DNA of 32,615 bases, taken from contig CAZAIM010000007.1 of NCBI GenBank assembly GCA_964485215.1, positions 1-32,615 on the forward strand, read 5' to 3'. Below the pieces are notes generated by a model that was not told where the DNA came from, searched no databases, and was given only the letters and a program-made list of their open reading frames with translations. The number at the start of each line of letters is the position of its first letter. Positions within the stretch are counted from its first letter, which is position 1. The DNA is from HGM04593 sp964485215. Its GTDB lineage: Bacteria; Bacteroidota; Bacteroidia; Bacteroidales; Bacteroidaceae. The translations under genes were made by a program, and so were the position numbers. Positions 1 through 8,590 of the stretch are shown piece by piece.

Positions 1-2352
1 CTCGTCGAGCTTTGCTTTCAGCTTCTTTCCCATAGCCTTGCGCAGTGTGTCGCTCTCGCCACGGGTGAAGTCGGCGAGCAGGCGTGAGAGGAGCATCACC
101 TGCTCCTGGTACACGGTGATGCCATAGGTGTCCTTGAGGTATTTCTCCATGCAAGGTATGTCGTATTGCACCAGCGAGGGGTTGTGCTTGCGCTGAATGA
201 AGTCGGGGATGTAGTCCATTGGACCGGGACGGTAGAGGGCGTTCATTGCAATGAGGTCCTCAAAGGTGCTGGGCTGCAGTTCGCGCAGATACTTCTGCAT
301 GCCCGGCGACTCGAACTGGAATGTGCCAATGGTGTTGCCGTTGCAGTAGAGCTCGTATGTCTTGGGGTCGTCGATGGGGATTGTGTCTATGTCAACGTCT
401 ATCTTCAGGCTCTGCCTGATGTTCTCAAGTGCCTCTTTTATTACCGAGAGGGTCTTCAGCCCAAGGAAGTCCATCTTGATTAGGCCGGTCTCCTCGATGA
501 CGCTTCCCTCGTATTGTGTAACGAGCATCTTCTCGCCGGTCTCCTTGTCCTCGGCAATGCTTATGGGTACATGGTCTGTTATGTCGTCGCGGCAGATGAT
601 TGTTCCACAGGCGTGCACGCCGGTGTTGCGCACGTTGCCCTCGAGCATCTTGGCATACTTTATGGTGTCGCGCAGGGTGGGGTCGGGCGATGCTTCGGCC
701 TCGCGCAGCTCTGGAACTGCCGAAATTGCATTCGGCAGGTTCATCTTCAGCCCGTCGGGCAGGCGGTCGGGGATGGCCTTGCATAGTTTGTTGGATATGT
801 CGAGAGGCAGTTTCTGCACGCGTGCAACGTCCTTTATGGCAAGTTTTGTTGCCATGGTGCCGTATGTGATGATGTGTGCAACCTTCTCCTGTCCATACTT
901 CTCTGTCACCCAGTTGAGCACGCGTCCGCGGCCGTCGTCGTCGAAGTCGACATCGATATCGGGCAGCGATATGCGGTCGGGGTTCAGGAATCGCTCGAAC
1001 AGAAGGTCATATTTTATAGGGTCGACCCTGGTGATTCCCAGTGCGTAGGCAACGACGCTTCCGGCTGCTGAACCGCGGCCGGGACCTACAGACACGCCTA
1101 ACTCTTCGCGCGCTGCGCGTATGAAGTCCTGTACTATGAGGAAGTAGCCCGGGAAACCCATTGTCTTCATTATGTGCAGCTCGAAATCGATGCGGTCGGT
1201 GAGTTCCTGGGGGAATGGCTCGTCGTAGCATTTCCTGGCTCCGTCGTAGGTTATCTTGCGAAGATAATCGCCCTCGAGCTTAATGCGGTAGAGCTTGTCG
1301 TAGCCGCCGAGTTTCTTTATCTTCTTTTCACCCTCCTCCTGCGACATTACCACGTTGCCTTTCTCGTCGCGTGTGAATTCGTTGAAAAGGTCCTCATGGG
1401 TGAACTTCTGCCTGTAGAGCTCTTCGGTGCCGAACTCTTCGGGAATGGCGAAGTTTGGCATGATGGGGGCGTTGTCTATCGAGTAGTATTCGACCTTGTC
1501 GCATATCTCCACGGTGTTTGACATGGCCTCGGGGATGTCGCCGAACATTTCGGCCATTTCGGCCTTTGTTTTCATCCACTCCTGCTTGGAGTAGAGCATG
1601 CGGTTAGGGTCGTCAAGGTCGCGCCCTGTGCTCAGGCATATGAGGCGGTCGTGCGCCTCGGCGTTCTCCTCGTCGACGAAATGCACGTCGTTGGAGCAAA
1701 TGAGCTTTACTCCGCACCTCCTGCTCAGTTCTATGATATGCTTGTTGACTTCTACCTGAAGAGGGTAGACTTCGTGGTTTGCGCGTTCGACGTTGGCCTT
1801 GTGCAGCTGCAGCTCAAGATAATAGTCGTCGCCGAAAAGGTTCTTGTACCAGTTGACAACCTCCTCGGCCTTCTCCAGCTTGCCGTTCTTTATGAGCTGC
1901 GGCACCTCGCCGCCAAGGCAGGCCGAACAGCAGATGATGCCTTCGTGGTATTTCTCGAGCTCGGTCTTGTCGGTGCGCGGGTTGTAATAGTAGCCCTCGC
2001 TCCAGGCCTTGGACACAATCTTGACAAGGTTGTGGTAGCCTTGCTTGTTCTTGGCCAGCAGGATGAGGTGGTGTCCGCGGTCTTCTTTCGTCTCCTTGTT
2101 GAAGAGTCTGCGCTCGGCAATGTAAACCTCGCAGCCGATAATGGGCTTGAACATCTCCCCGGGGGCTTTCCCTTTGTTGACCTTGTTTACATAGTTGTAG
2201 AACTCCTTGATGCCCATCATGTTGCCGTGGTCGGTGATGGCTATGCCTTTCATGCCGTCGGCTATAGCCTTGTCGACGAGTTTCTTTATGGCAGCCTGCC
2301 CGTCAAGAATGGAGTACTGCGAATGGACGTGGAGGTGTACAAAATCCTGCAT
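1..2352 (-). CDS. dnaE: DNA polymerase III subunit alpha, N-terminal 784 codons (runs off window)
   Basis: Catalytic subunit of the replicative DNA polymerase. The frame is open from the ATG at 2352 to base 1, so about 784 residues of a family usually near 1,200 are present; the C-terminal part (tau/beta-binding and OB regions) lies outside. The protein opens with a PHP domain (HVHSQYSILDG at residues 8-18). The palm carries the catalytic pair in PDIDVDF (D465, D467) and a third acidic residue in KMDFLGL (D628), matching the three aspartates known from E. coli DnaE. Near the edge the frame reads RPGPMDYIPDFI and YGITVYQEQVM, also typical of DnaE. It is transcribed divergently from psd. Truncation is by the window only; no internal stop was seen. 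Confidence 0.97.
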   Translation of the reverse strand, partial: MQDFVHLHVHSQYSILDGQAAIKKLVDKAIADGMKGIAITDHGNMMGIKEFYNYVNKVNKGKAPGEMFKPIIGCEVYIAERRLFNKETKEDRGHHLILLAKNKQGYHNLVKIVSKAWSEGYYYNPRTDKTELEKYHEGIICCSACLGGEVPQLIKNGKLEKAEEVVNWYKNLFGDDYYLELQLHKANVERANHEVYPLQVEVNKHIIELSRRCGVKLICSNDVHFVDEENAEAHDRLICLSTGRDLDDPNRMLYSKQEWMKTKAEMAEMFGDIPEAMSNTVEICDKVEYYSIDNAPIMPNFAIPEEFGTEELYRQKFTHEDLFNEFTRDEKGNVVMSQEEGEKKIKKLGGYDKLYRIKLEGDYLRKITYDGARKCYDEPFPQELTDRIDFELHIMKTMGFPGYFLIVQDFIRAAREELGVSVGPGRGSAAGSVVAYALGITRVDPIKYDLLFERFLNPDRISLPDIDVDFDDDGRGRVLNWVTEKYGQEKVAHIITYGTMATKLAIKDVARVQKLPLDISNKLCKAIPDRLPDGLKMNLPNAISAVPELREAEASPDPTLRDTIKYAKMLEGNVRNTGVHACGTIICRDDITDHVPISIAEDKETGEKMLVTQYEGSVIEETGLIKMDFLGLKTLSVIKEALENIRQSLKIDVDIDTIPIDDPKTYELYCNGNTIGTFQFESPGMQKYLRELQPSTFEDLIAMNALYRPGPMDYIPDFIQRKHNPSLVQYDIPCMEKYLKDTYGITVYQEQVMLLSRLLADFTRGESDTLRKAMGKKLKAKLDE

Positions 2353-2480
2353 AATCTGTTGCTTCTAAGTGTCTTTTGCTGTTGCCGGGCCTGCTGTGCA
2401 GAATGTCCGTACTTGTGCAAATTCGTTGATAAAGATAATATCTTTTGTTTATATGAACCACTTTTTTGCTGAAAAGTTAT

Positions 2481-2502
2481 CAACATTATTGCAACATTAT
2501 TG
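2481..2502. repeat. 11-bp tandem duplication
   Basis: The string CAACATTATTG occurs twice back to back with no mismatch. It lies in the dnaE/psd divergent region about 130 nt upstream of the dnaE start. It may be chance slippage or a doubled binding site; the sequence alone cannot say. Confidence 0.7.
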
Positions 2503-2650
2503 CAGCGTGGCGTCTTGGCGCGGCCGGGGGTGTCTGCTGTGGTGCTGCATTCTGCTGCCGCTGTGTGCGCGGCAACGGGCTGCGTTTATGCTCCGCTATG
2601 CAAAATTGTTCTCTTGCCGGTGTGCTCTCCTTGATTTTTTGCCGGTTTTC

Positions 2651-2681
2651 TTTGCTTTTAAATAAAATCTTCGTAATTTTG
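2651..2681 (+). promoter_or_regulatory. sigma-ABfr-type promoter for psd-pssA
   Basis: TTTG at 2651-2654, a 19-nt spacer, and TAATTTTG at 2674-2681 match the Bacteroidetes -33/-7 consensus (TTTG, TAnnTTTG) exactly. The psd ATG is 27 nt downstream of the -7 box. Confidence 0.75.
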
Positions 2682-2707
2682 TGAAATAATATGTAGATGA
2701 CTAATCT

Positions 2708-3397
2708 ATGAAAAAGTTTAAACGAATCAGAAAATTGAAGGATTACAGAATCCATAGTGAGGGAACCGGCATCCTTATTGGCTCCTTTCTTGTCTTTGCA
2801 GCCATTACTGCTTCCCTTTGGTTGCTGCTGCCGCCCATAAGCCTTGCAGCAGGTTTGGTATTCCTTGTATTATATCTTTTTATGGTGAACTTCTTCCGCA
2901 GCCCCAAGAGAATATTCCCGGGCGACGTGGAGGATGTTGTGGTAGCTCCGGCCGACGGCAAGGTTGTTGTCATTGAGAAGGTGTTCGAGCCCGACCATTT
3001 CAAGGACGAAAGAATACAGGTCTCAATCTTCATGAGCCCGTTGAATGTGCATGCCAACTGGTTCCCCGTAGATGGTGTAATCACACGCGCCGAACATCAG
3101 AAGGGCAAGTTCCACAAGGCTTGGCTGCCGAAGGCCAGCACCGAGAACGAACGTTCGCTGGTTGTTATAAAAATGGAGGACGGGCGTGAGATTCTTGTAC
3201 GTCAGATTGCAGGTGCTATGGCACGTCGCATAGTGACATACGCTTCTGTAGGCGAGGAGTGCTTTATTGACCAGCATCTTGGATTCATAAAGTTCGGCTC
3301 GCGTGTCGACCTCTATCTGCCCTTGGATGCCGACATAAAGGTGGTCTTGAACCAGAAGACTGTAGGCAATGAAACCGTTATCGCAAACCTAAAATAA
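2708..3397 (+). CDS. psd: Phosphatidylserine decarboxylase proenzyme (short type)
   Basis: Converts phosphatidylserine to phosphatidylethanolamine at the inner membrane using a self-made pyruvoyl group. The 229-residue length fits the short PSD-A-related family. A hydrophobic hairpin spans residues 21-62. The motif FGSRVD carries the predicted self-cleavage site at G197/S198, where Ser198 becomes the pyruvoyl prosthetic group. SPLNVHANWFP (110-120) and RQIAGAMARRIV (165-176) are further family blocks. The ATG follows a strong sigma-ABfr promoter. pssA starts 6 nt after the stop, so substrate-making and substrate-using enzymes share one transcript. Confidence 0.96.
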   Translation: MKKFKRIRKLKDYRIHSEGTGILIGSFLVFAAITASLWLLLPPISLAAGLVFLVLYLFMVNFFRSPKRIFPGDVEDVVVAPADGKVVVIEKVFEPDHFKDERIQVSIFMSPLNVHANWFPVDGVITRAEHQKGKFHKAWLPKASTENERSLVVIKMEDGREILVRQIAGAMARRIVTYASVGEECFIDQHLGFIKFGSRVDLYLPLDADIKVVLNQKTVGNETVIANLK

Positions 3398-3403
3398 GAA
3401 GTC

Positions 3404-4117
3404 ATGTCTGTAAAAAAGCACATACCCAATGCTATAACTTGTTGTAACCTGTTCTCGGGTTGTCTTGCCTGTGTGGCTGCCTTCAACCTGGAGTTTGAAC
3501 TTGCAATGGCGTTTATTGTGCTTGGTGCCGTCTTCGACTTCTTTGACGGAATGGTCGCACGATTGCTGAAGGTCTCTTCTCCGTTGGGAGTGCAGATAGA
3601 CTCTCTTGCCGACGACATTACATTTGGCCTGGCACCGGCGACAATACTGTTTGTGTATATGAAGGAGTGTCTCTACTATCCTTCCTTTCTGGGTGGTTTC
3701 GCAACTGTCTTGCCCTATTTTGCTTTCCTGATAGCGGTGTTCTCGGCATACCGTCTTGCAAAGTTCAACATAGACAAACGGCAGACAAATACATTCATAG
3801 GCTTGCCTACGCCTGCCAACGCGCTTTTCTGGTCGTCGCTTGTGGCTGGCGGAATGAACTGGATATATGCTCTTAACCATGGCTGGCTATTCCTTCTGCT
3901 GCTTATATTCCTCTTCTCATATTTCCTTGTATCGGAGATTCCGATGTTCTCGCTTAAATTCAAGAACTTGAGCTGGAGGTGCAATTCGGTAAGGTATATA
4001 TTCCTCTTGACATCGTTGCCAATGCTTGTTCTGGGCTATCTTGCACCGGTGGCAATAATATCGTGGTATTTGCTGTTCTCTATTGGCTGCTTTGCAGCAA
4101 GAAGGAAAAAGGCCTAA
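3404..4117 (+). CDS. pssA: CDP-diacylglycerol--serine O-phosphatidyltransferase
   Basis: Makes phosphatidylserine from CDP-diacylglycerol and serine, the step before Psd. The complete CDP-alcohol phosphotransferase signature D-G-x2-A-R-x8-G-x3-D-x3-D is present: DGMVAR starts at D48, then G62, D66 and D70. The 237-residue protein has several hydrophobic spans after the motif (roughly 105-125, 150-185 and 200-230), as expected for this integral membrane family. It starts 6 nt after the psd stop, so translation is probably coupled. The product ends in a basic tail (ARRKKA). Confidence 0.96.
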   Translation: MSVKKHIPNAITCCNLFSGCLACVAAFNLEFELAMAFIVLGAVFDFFDGMVARLLKVSSPLGVQIDSLADDITFGLAPATILFVYMKECLYYPSFLGGFATVLPYFAFLIAVFSAYRLAKFNIDKRQTNTFIGLPTPANALFWSSLVAGGMNWIYALNHGWLFLLLLIFLFSYFLVSEIPMFSLKFKNLSWRCNSVRYIFLLTSLPMLVLGYLAPVAIISWYLLFSIGCFAARRKKA

Positions 4118-4336
4118 GCGGCTTTTTACAAACCATTGGACGGCACGGTTGTTCTATTGTCACAGCGTTACGTGCTTTTGCAGGCATGGAAAACTGTTTG
4201 CCCCGTTTGTGTGGTAAAGGCCTGTTGTCATTGGTGCGGTGCAGTTCTTCTTGTCGCTATTGTCGTTACCCGTCGCTCTTGTAGCCCACGGCTGCTATTC
4301 GCGCGAAGATTTATCAGGCTTTGATATTTTATAAGT

Positions 4337-4354
4337 AATTATAACAGCTTCTTA
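4337..4354 (-). repeat. Copy of dispersed CTGTTTGAATT-type repeat (partial)
   Basis: Read on the minus strand this is TAAGAAGCTGTTATAATT, matching the left half of the repeat described under findings. It lies 16 nt before the DUF4834 start codon. Confidence 0.45.
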
Positions 4355-4369
4355 AATAATATACTGTTT

Positions 4370-4636
4370 ATGTCATTTCTTTTCATTATAATATTCCTTG
4401 CATTTTTTGTTATATTGCTTCTTCCTGCAATATTACTTTCAATAGTGCGCACTGTTCTCTCATGGTTTGGCCTTGCTCCTAAAAGAAAAGGTACCTATTA
4501 CAGCCATACAACCTGGAGCAGCACCGGGCAGAAGGATGCCGGCAGCGACCGGCATGGGCAAAATAGCCCTAAGGAACGCAAGAAACTTTTTGACAAGGAC
4601 GAGGGCGAATATGTCGATTACGAAGAGATAAAGTAG
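4370..4636 (+). CDS. DUF4834 family small membrane protein
   Basis: An 88-residue protein with one long N-terminal hydrophobic segment (about residues 2-33) and a polar, charged C-terminal tail ending in an acidic stretch (DEGEYVDYEEIK). Size, layout and position just after psd-pssA match the DUF4834 family of Bacteroidetes, which has no assigned function. The gap of 252 nt from pssA contains short open frames I judge non-coding, so it may be on the same transcript or have its own promoter; I saw no clear -33/-7 pair directly upstream. The tail is probably cytoplasmic or periplasmic; orientation cannot be set from sequence. Confidence 0.75.
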   Translation: MSFLFIIIFLAFFVILLLPAILLSIVRTVLSWFGLAPKRKGTYYSHTTWSSTGQKDAGSDRHGQNSPKERKKLFDKDEGEYVDYEEIK

Positions 4637-4717
4637 GAGCGATGTAACTCAAATGGCTTCTTGGGATTCCCTTGATTTGCAGGCAGGACAGAAAGAATAT
4701 ATTCTTTTGTCCTTTTC

Positions 4718-4749
4718 TTTGTTTATGTGTGAACAAATCTTTAACTTTG
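4718..4749 (+). promoter_or_regulatory. sigma-ABfr-type promoter for the lipoprotein gene at 4783
   Basis: TTTG at 4718-4721, a 20-nt spacer, and TAACTTTG at 4742-4749 match the consensus exactly. The ATG at 4783 lies 33 nt past the -7 box. Confidence 0.75.
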
Positions 4750-4782
4750 TGAAATAGTATAAACAAAACATTGCAAACACTT

Positions 4783-6621
4783 ATGAAAAAACAGTCTCTC
4801 GGCATGGCGGTGATTCTTCTGTCGCTCTGCCTGCCATTTTCGCTTGTATCGTGTAGCGTCGATGGGAAGTACGACCTTAATAAGGATATTGACATGACTG
4901 TCAGTGTCGGTAAAGGGTTGTCGTTGCCCATTGGCTCAACAGAGAAGATTATGCTCACCGAACTTATTGACACTTCGTCGACCGAAGTAATCAGGATTGA
5001 CATCGACGGCAACTATTCTATTTATAAGGAGGGTAAATTTACTCCCGAGGCTTTTACCATTGATGAGCTCGACATAGATATGGAGCCCGAACCGGAGAAG
5101 AAGCATTACGATTTTGAGCTTATTGACGTGGACGATGACATCGATAATCTTCCCGAATGGATAAAGCAGGAGATTCTGATGCAGAAATATCCATATAAGG
5201 TGCATAATGAGATAGACTACAGTACGGTTTTCAATGTGGACCAATCGGTTCCCGAGGAGATGAAAAGCCTGCGTAGCCTCACCTTCAAGGAGAATGCTAC
5301 CATTACGCTTGATATAAAGATATTCAGTGAGAACCATATGTCGGACGACCTCCTGGAGATTGTGAAGAGACTTCGCCTGAAGAGCGATGCAGAAGGGGGC
5401 TTTGTGGTGAATGTCCCTGAATATATTGTCTTTGCCGACAAAAGTATAAAGGACGGCAAAGTTGTGATAGAGGGCGATGCGGTGTACAATGCCGAATCGA
5501 AGGCTCTTGAATTTTCCCGTGATTATGTAGTCGAGGGTCTCGACTTCTCCGGGTACAAAGGCGGAAGCATTGCTGTGGTGGATGGTATGATTGCAATACA
5601 CGATACCTTGATGGCGGTTGGCTTTGTTGAATCGGACACTGTTTTCTTCGCTTACGATAACCTCTCGCACATTCAGGCTGTTGATGTCGAGGCGCATTTT
5701 GAGATAAACGGAATGCACGTCAAGAGTGTAGAGGGTATCTTTGCTCCTGACATAGAACCTATAAAAGAGAGTGTAGACCTTGAACTTGGCGATGACCTCG
5801 ACTTCCTGCGCAACGATGCCTATCTCGACTTTAACGATCCGCGCATATATGTTACATTTACAAATCCCGTAGAGGCTAAGCTGCTGGCCGATGCGATGTT
5901 TGTGGGTGTTGACAAGGAGGGAAAAGAGATTGACGGTTCGCAGGTGACGGCGCAGATGGTGCTCGACGGAGCAACTGAGAACCGGATATTCGTGAACCGC
6001 TATGCTACGGCTGTGGATGGTTATACGACACTGCAGGTTCCGTCGCTCAATAATCTTATAAAAAGAATCCCTGAGAGGATTGAAGTGCGTGTTGATGCGA
6101 GAATGGATGACTCTTCATTCTCAAAGGTCAATCTGGGCGAGGAGCAGAGCATTTCGGGCAGCTACCGGGTAAGTGTTCCTCTTGAGTTCGATGAACTCGC
6201 GATAGTATATACCGAGGAAATTGATAATGTGCTCGGCGATGACTCCGATGAGATAACTGATTATGTAAAGGATATAAATTCAATTACATTGACATTTGAC
6301 GTGCTCAATACTGTGCCTGCGGCTTTTGAACCTTCGGTAATTGCCTATGATGCTTCGGGCAAGGTGCTGGCAGGCATTTCTGTTTCTGTCGAAGGCACGG
6401 TGGCAAGCGGCAACGGAATGCTGAATGGTGAATTGACCGAACCGGTGCTCTCCTCCGTAGCAATAAACATATCGGCACAGAACGGAGAACTTGAGAAGCT
6501 TGAGGATTTGGATATAAGGCTCGAGGGCAAGGGCTGCGGCTCCTTTAATGCTAAAGAGTATATACAGCTGAAGGATATTGTCGTTACGATAGATGATAAT
6601 ATCGATGTTGACCTTAACTGA
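4783..6621 (+). CDS. Large lipoprotein of unknown function
   Basis: I do not recognise a named family. The 612-residue product starts with a lipoprotein signal peptide: basic MKK, a hydrophobic core and a lipobox LVSC at about residues 21-24. The mature part begins SVDGKYDLNKDIDMTVSVG. It is acidic and apparently beta-rich, with repeated alternating stretches (for example DINSITLTFDVLNTVP and DIVVTIDDNIDVDL at the C-terminus), suggesting stacked beta-sandwich domains exposed to the periplasm or cell surface. An in-frame TTG lies 12 nt upstream, but the ATG followed by a canonical signal peptide is preferred. The gene ends 34 nt before the DUF5723 gene, so the two probably act together in the outer membrane. 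The stop codon is the first base triplet of a dispersed repeat copy. Confidence 0.85.
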   Translation: MKKQSLGMAVILLSLCLPFSLVSCSVDGKYDLNKDIDMTVSVGKGLSLPIGSTEKIMLTELIDTSSTEVIRIDIDGNYSIYKEGKFTPEAFTIDELDIDMEPEPEKKHYDFELIDVDDDIDNLPEWIKQEILMQKYPYKVHNEIDYSTVFNVDQSVPEEMKSLRSLTFKENATITLDIKIFSENHMSDDLLEIVKRLRLKSDAEGGFVVNVPEYIVFADKSIKDGKVVIEGDAVYNAESKALEFSRDYVVEGLDFSGYKGGSIAVVDGMIAIHDTLMAVGFVESDTVFFAYDNLSHIQAVDVEAHFEINGMHVKSVEGIFAPDIEPIKESVDLELGDDLDFLRNDAYLDFNDPRIYVTFTNPVEAKLLADAMFVGVDKEGKEIDGSQVTAQMVLDGATENRIFVNRYATAVDGYTTLQVPSLNNLIKRIPERIEVRVDARMDDSSFSKVNLGEEQSISGSYRVSVPLEFDELAIVYTEEIDNVLGDDSDEITDYVKDINSITLTFDVLNTVPAAFEPSVIAYDASGKVLAGISVSVEGTVASGNGMLNGELTEPVLSSVAINISAQNGELEKLEDLDIRLEGKGCGSFNAKEYIQLKDIVVTIDDNIDVDLN

Positions 6622-6640
6622 GAAAATGTTTGAATTTCTA
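6619..6640 (+). repeat. Copy of dispersed CTGTTTGAATT-type repeat
   Basis: The 22-nt match begins with the TGA stop of the upstream lipoprotein gene and contains TGTTTGAATTTCTA. It lies between two genes of one operon. Confidence 0.6.
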
Positions 6641-6655
6641 AAAAAGAAGGATTCT

Positions 6656-8071
6656 ATGAAAAACATATATATAAAACCAGGAACTGTTGCCACACTGCTG
6701 GCAATGTTGTTTTTTGCATTGCCGATGTCGGCGCAGAATACTCTTAGAAGCGGTTATTTCCTCGAGGGAAACAGCTACCGTTACAGGCTGAACCCGGCAA
6801 TGATGCCCGAGAGGAACTTCATATCGCTGCCGGTACTCGGCAACCTTAATATGAATACGGAGGGAAATGTTGGCTTGTCTCATTTTGTGTTCGACGCTCC
6901 CGGCGGCAACGACCTTGTAACCTTTATGCATTCCTCTGTTGGTGAAGATGATTTTCTTGGCAAGCTCGAAAGCGACAACGTGGTACGTGCTAATTTCGAC
7001 GTGACGCTTATGTCGGCAGGATTCTATGCCTTCGGCGGTTACAATACTGTCGATTTGGGCTTTCATTCGCGTTCGGGAATGAACTTGCCCTATGATATGC
7101 TGCGCTTTATGAAGGTTATGGGTAGTGACAATTATACTATACGCGACTTGAATGTTGCTTCCAGCAATTATGTTGACATTGCCTTGGGGCACTCTCATAA
7201 AATAACGGAGGATTTGACAGTGGGCGCGCGTGCAAAGTTTATCCTTGGCCTTGCTTATGCCGAGGTGATGTTCGACAGAATGGATATTTCAATGAGCGGC
7301 AGCCGTTGGCTTGTCAATGCAAAGGGCAAGGCAAACATTGCAATGGGTGGTGCTTTCAAGCATTCAAGTGACCGCACTGTGAATTCAAAGCCGGCTGTCA
7401 GCGGGTATGATGATGTTGCTGTCGGAGTAAACGGTTATGGCTTTGGCGTAGACTTGGGTGTGACATACGATTTCAGCAATATTCTCACCAAAGGTCTCAA
7501 ATTCTCTTTTGCAGTAAACGATATTGGCTTCATATCCTGGAAGAACGTCGCGAAGGCTGCTGTTTCTCCCGAATCCCCGTTTGAGTTCAATGGCTTTGAG
7601 AATATCGCTATTCATGACGATACTCCCGGAACAAATCTCGAGGATCAGTTCGATGACCTCAAAGAGGACCTTGAGAATTTCTTTACCCTCGAAGATAAGG
7701 GGCAAGGTGGGGAAAACAGTATGCTCTCTGCTACAATGAACATAGGCGTAGAGTACCGTATGCCCTTCTATGACAGGCTTAGTGCCGGCTTGCTCTTCAG
7801 CAACCGTTTTGACAAGGTATTTCCCTGCCGGCAACTATCTCTGATGCTTAACGTAGCTCCTTTGAAGTGGCTTGAAATGGCTGTGAGCGGAACTGTAACT
7901 AATTATGGCATGGGATTTGGTGCTGTGGCAAATATTCATTGCACCGGTTTCAACCTGTTTGTAGGTACCGATTGCTTTGCAGGGAAAGTGGGCAAGCAGT
8001 ACATTCCGGTGAATGATATGAATGCAAGTGTTGCGTTCGGAATTAATATCCCGTTCGGAACTGTGCGCTAA
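6656..8071 (+). CDS. DUF5723 family outer-membrane protein
   Basis: A 471-residue protein from the ATG at 6656. The signal peptide ends in PMSAQ (cleavage near residue 24) and is followed by TLRSGYFLEGNSYRYRLNPA, typical of the DUF5723 family of Bacteroidetes. The rest is a series of amphipathic beta strands with Gly/Asn/aromatic turns (GFGVDLGVTYDF, MNIGVEYRMPFYDRLSAGLLF), ending in SVAFGINIPFGTVR, so an outer-membrane beta-barrel is likely. The family function is unknown. Two in-frame ATGs further upstream (6593, 6626) would add residues before the signal peptide and overlap or abut the lipoprotein gene; I prefer the start that leaves an intact signal peptide. The gene converges on tadA across a hairpin. 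Confidence 0.82.
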   Translation: MKNIYIKPGTVATLLAMLFFALPMSAQNTLRSGYFLEGNSYRYRLNPAMMPERNFISLPVLGNLNMNTEGNVGLSHFVFDAPGGNDLVTFMHSSVGEDDFLGKLESDNVVRANFDVTLMSAGFYAFGGYNTVDLGFHSRSGMNLPYDMLRFMKVMGSDNYTIRDLNVASSNYVDIALGHSHKITEDLTVGARAKFILGLAYAEVMFDRMDISMSGSRWLVNAKGKANIAMGGAFKHSSDRTVNSKPAVSGYDDVAVGVNGYGFGVDLGVTYDFSNILTKGLKFSFAVNDIGFISWKNVAKAAVSPESPFEFNGFENIAIHDDTPGTNLEDQFDDLKEDLENFFTLEDKGQGGENSMLSATMNIGVEYRMPFYDRLSAGLLFSNRFDKVFPCRQLSLMLNVAPLKWLEMAVSGTVTNYGMGFGAVANIHCTGFNLFVGTDCFAGKVGKQYIPVNDMNASVAFGINIPFGTVR

Positions 8072-8103
8072 AAGAGAAGATATTGATTATTAAATATGCC
8101 GAG

Positions 8104-8140
8104 AACAGGGCAATCCAAAGCAGAAACGGGTTGTCCTGTT
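8104..8140. terminator. Hairpin between convergent genes
   Basis: AACAGGGCAATCC at 8104-8116 pairs with GGGTTGTCCTGTT at 8128-8140 (13 bp including two G-U pairs, 11-nt loop). It lies between the DUF5723 gene and tadA, whose stops face each other. The U-tracts are weak. Confidence 0.55.
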
Positions 8141-8145
8141 TCTTG

Positions 8146-8577
8146 TTATCTCTTGCTTGCAAAGAACTTTTTCATAAGCTCTGTTGCTTCGTCGGCACAT
8201 ATGCCGCTCGTGACATCAGTCCTGGGGTGCAGAACATTTGGTGCATATCGCCTGTATCCTCGTTTCTCATCTCCTGCTCCATATACGAGTCTCCCCATCT
8301 GTGCCCAAGCGATTGCTCCTGCGCACATTGGGCAAGGTTCAACTGTTACATAGAGAGTGCAGTCTGTCAGGTATTTGCCGCCGATGGCTGTTGCTGCCGC
8401 TGTTATGGCCTGCATCTCGGCGTGTGCGGTAACATCGTTGAGCAGCTCGGTAAGGTTGTGGGCTCTTGCGATTATCCGTTCTTTGCACACAACGACAGCA
8501 CCGATGGGTACTTCGTCCTGTGCGTATGCCTTGCGTGCCTCGGCAAGTGCAGCCTTCATATATTCTTCGTCACTCAT
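8146..8577 (-). CDS. tadA: tRNA(adenosine34) deaminase TadA-like nucleoside deaminase
   Basis: Zinc-dependent deaminase of the cytidine/deoxycytidylate deaminase fold. TadA converts A34 to inosine in tRNA-Arg(ACG). From the ATG at 8577 the protein has 143 residues. Zinc and catalytic residues are in HAE (H52, E54) and PCPMC (C82, C85), and VPIGAVVV (23-30) and GYRRYAPNVLHPR are further conserved blocks. A longer frame starts at 8640, but it would overlap the neighbouring gene and adds residues unlike the family, so the MSDEEYMKAAL start is chosen. It lies 13 nt downstream of a small RHH-like gene, almost certainly as one transcript. A guanine deaminase-like role is the main alternative. Confidence 0.9.
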   Translation of the reverse strand: MSDEEYMKAALAEARKAYAQDEVPIGAVVVCKERIIARAHNLTELLNDVTAHAEMQAITAAATAIGGKYLTDCTLYVTVEPCPMCAGAIAWAQMGRLVYGAGDEKRGYRRYAPNVLHPRTDVTSGICADEATELMKKFFASKR

Positions 8578-8590
8578 TGATGTGTGTATG

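Larger units (their letters stand above)
2353..2707. other. Divergent intergenic region between dnaE and psd
   Basis: This 355-nt gap separates two divergent starts. It holds a good promoter for psd near its right end and an exact 11-bp tandem duplication at 2481-2502. The 2505-2590 part is GC-rich and the flanks are AT-rich. The short open frames here look neither like known proteins nor like coding sequence. I found no convincing sigma-ABfr promoter for dnaE; the nearest -7-like string is TATCTTTA read on the minus strand. Confidence 0.6.

Noticed and set aside
166..2472. Several plus-strand open frames opposite the start of the window
   Set aside because: They are shadows of dnaE on the minus strand, whose translation matches DNA polymerase III alpha throughout.
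4136..4324. Short open frames between pssA and DUF4834
   Set aside because: Low-complexity Cys/Leu/Val translations with no start signal and no resemblance to known proteins; treated as non-coding spacer.
5217..5718. Long minus-strand frames inside the 4783 lipoprotein gene
   Set aside because: The plus-strand frame has a promoter, signal peptide and lipobox; the antisense frames have none.
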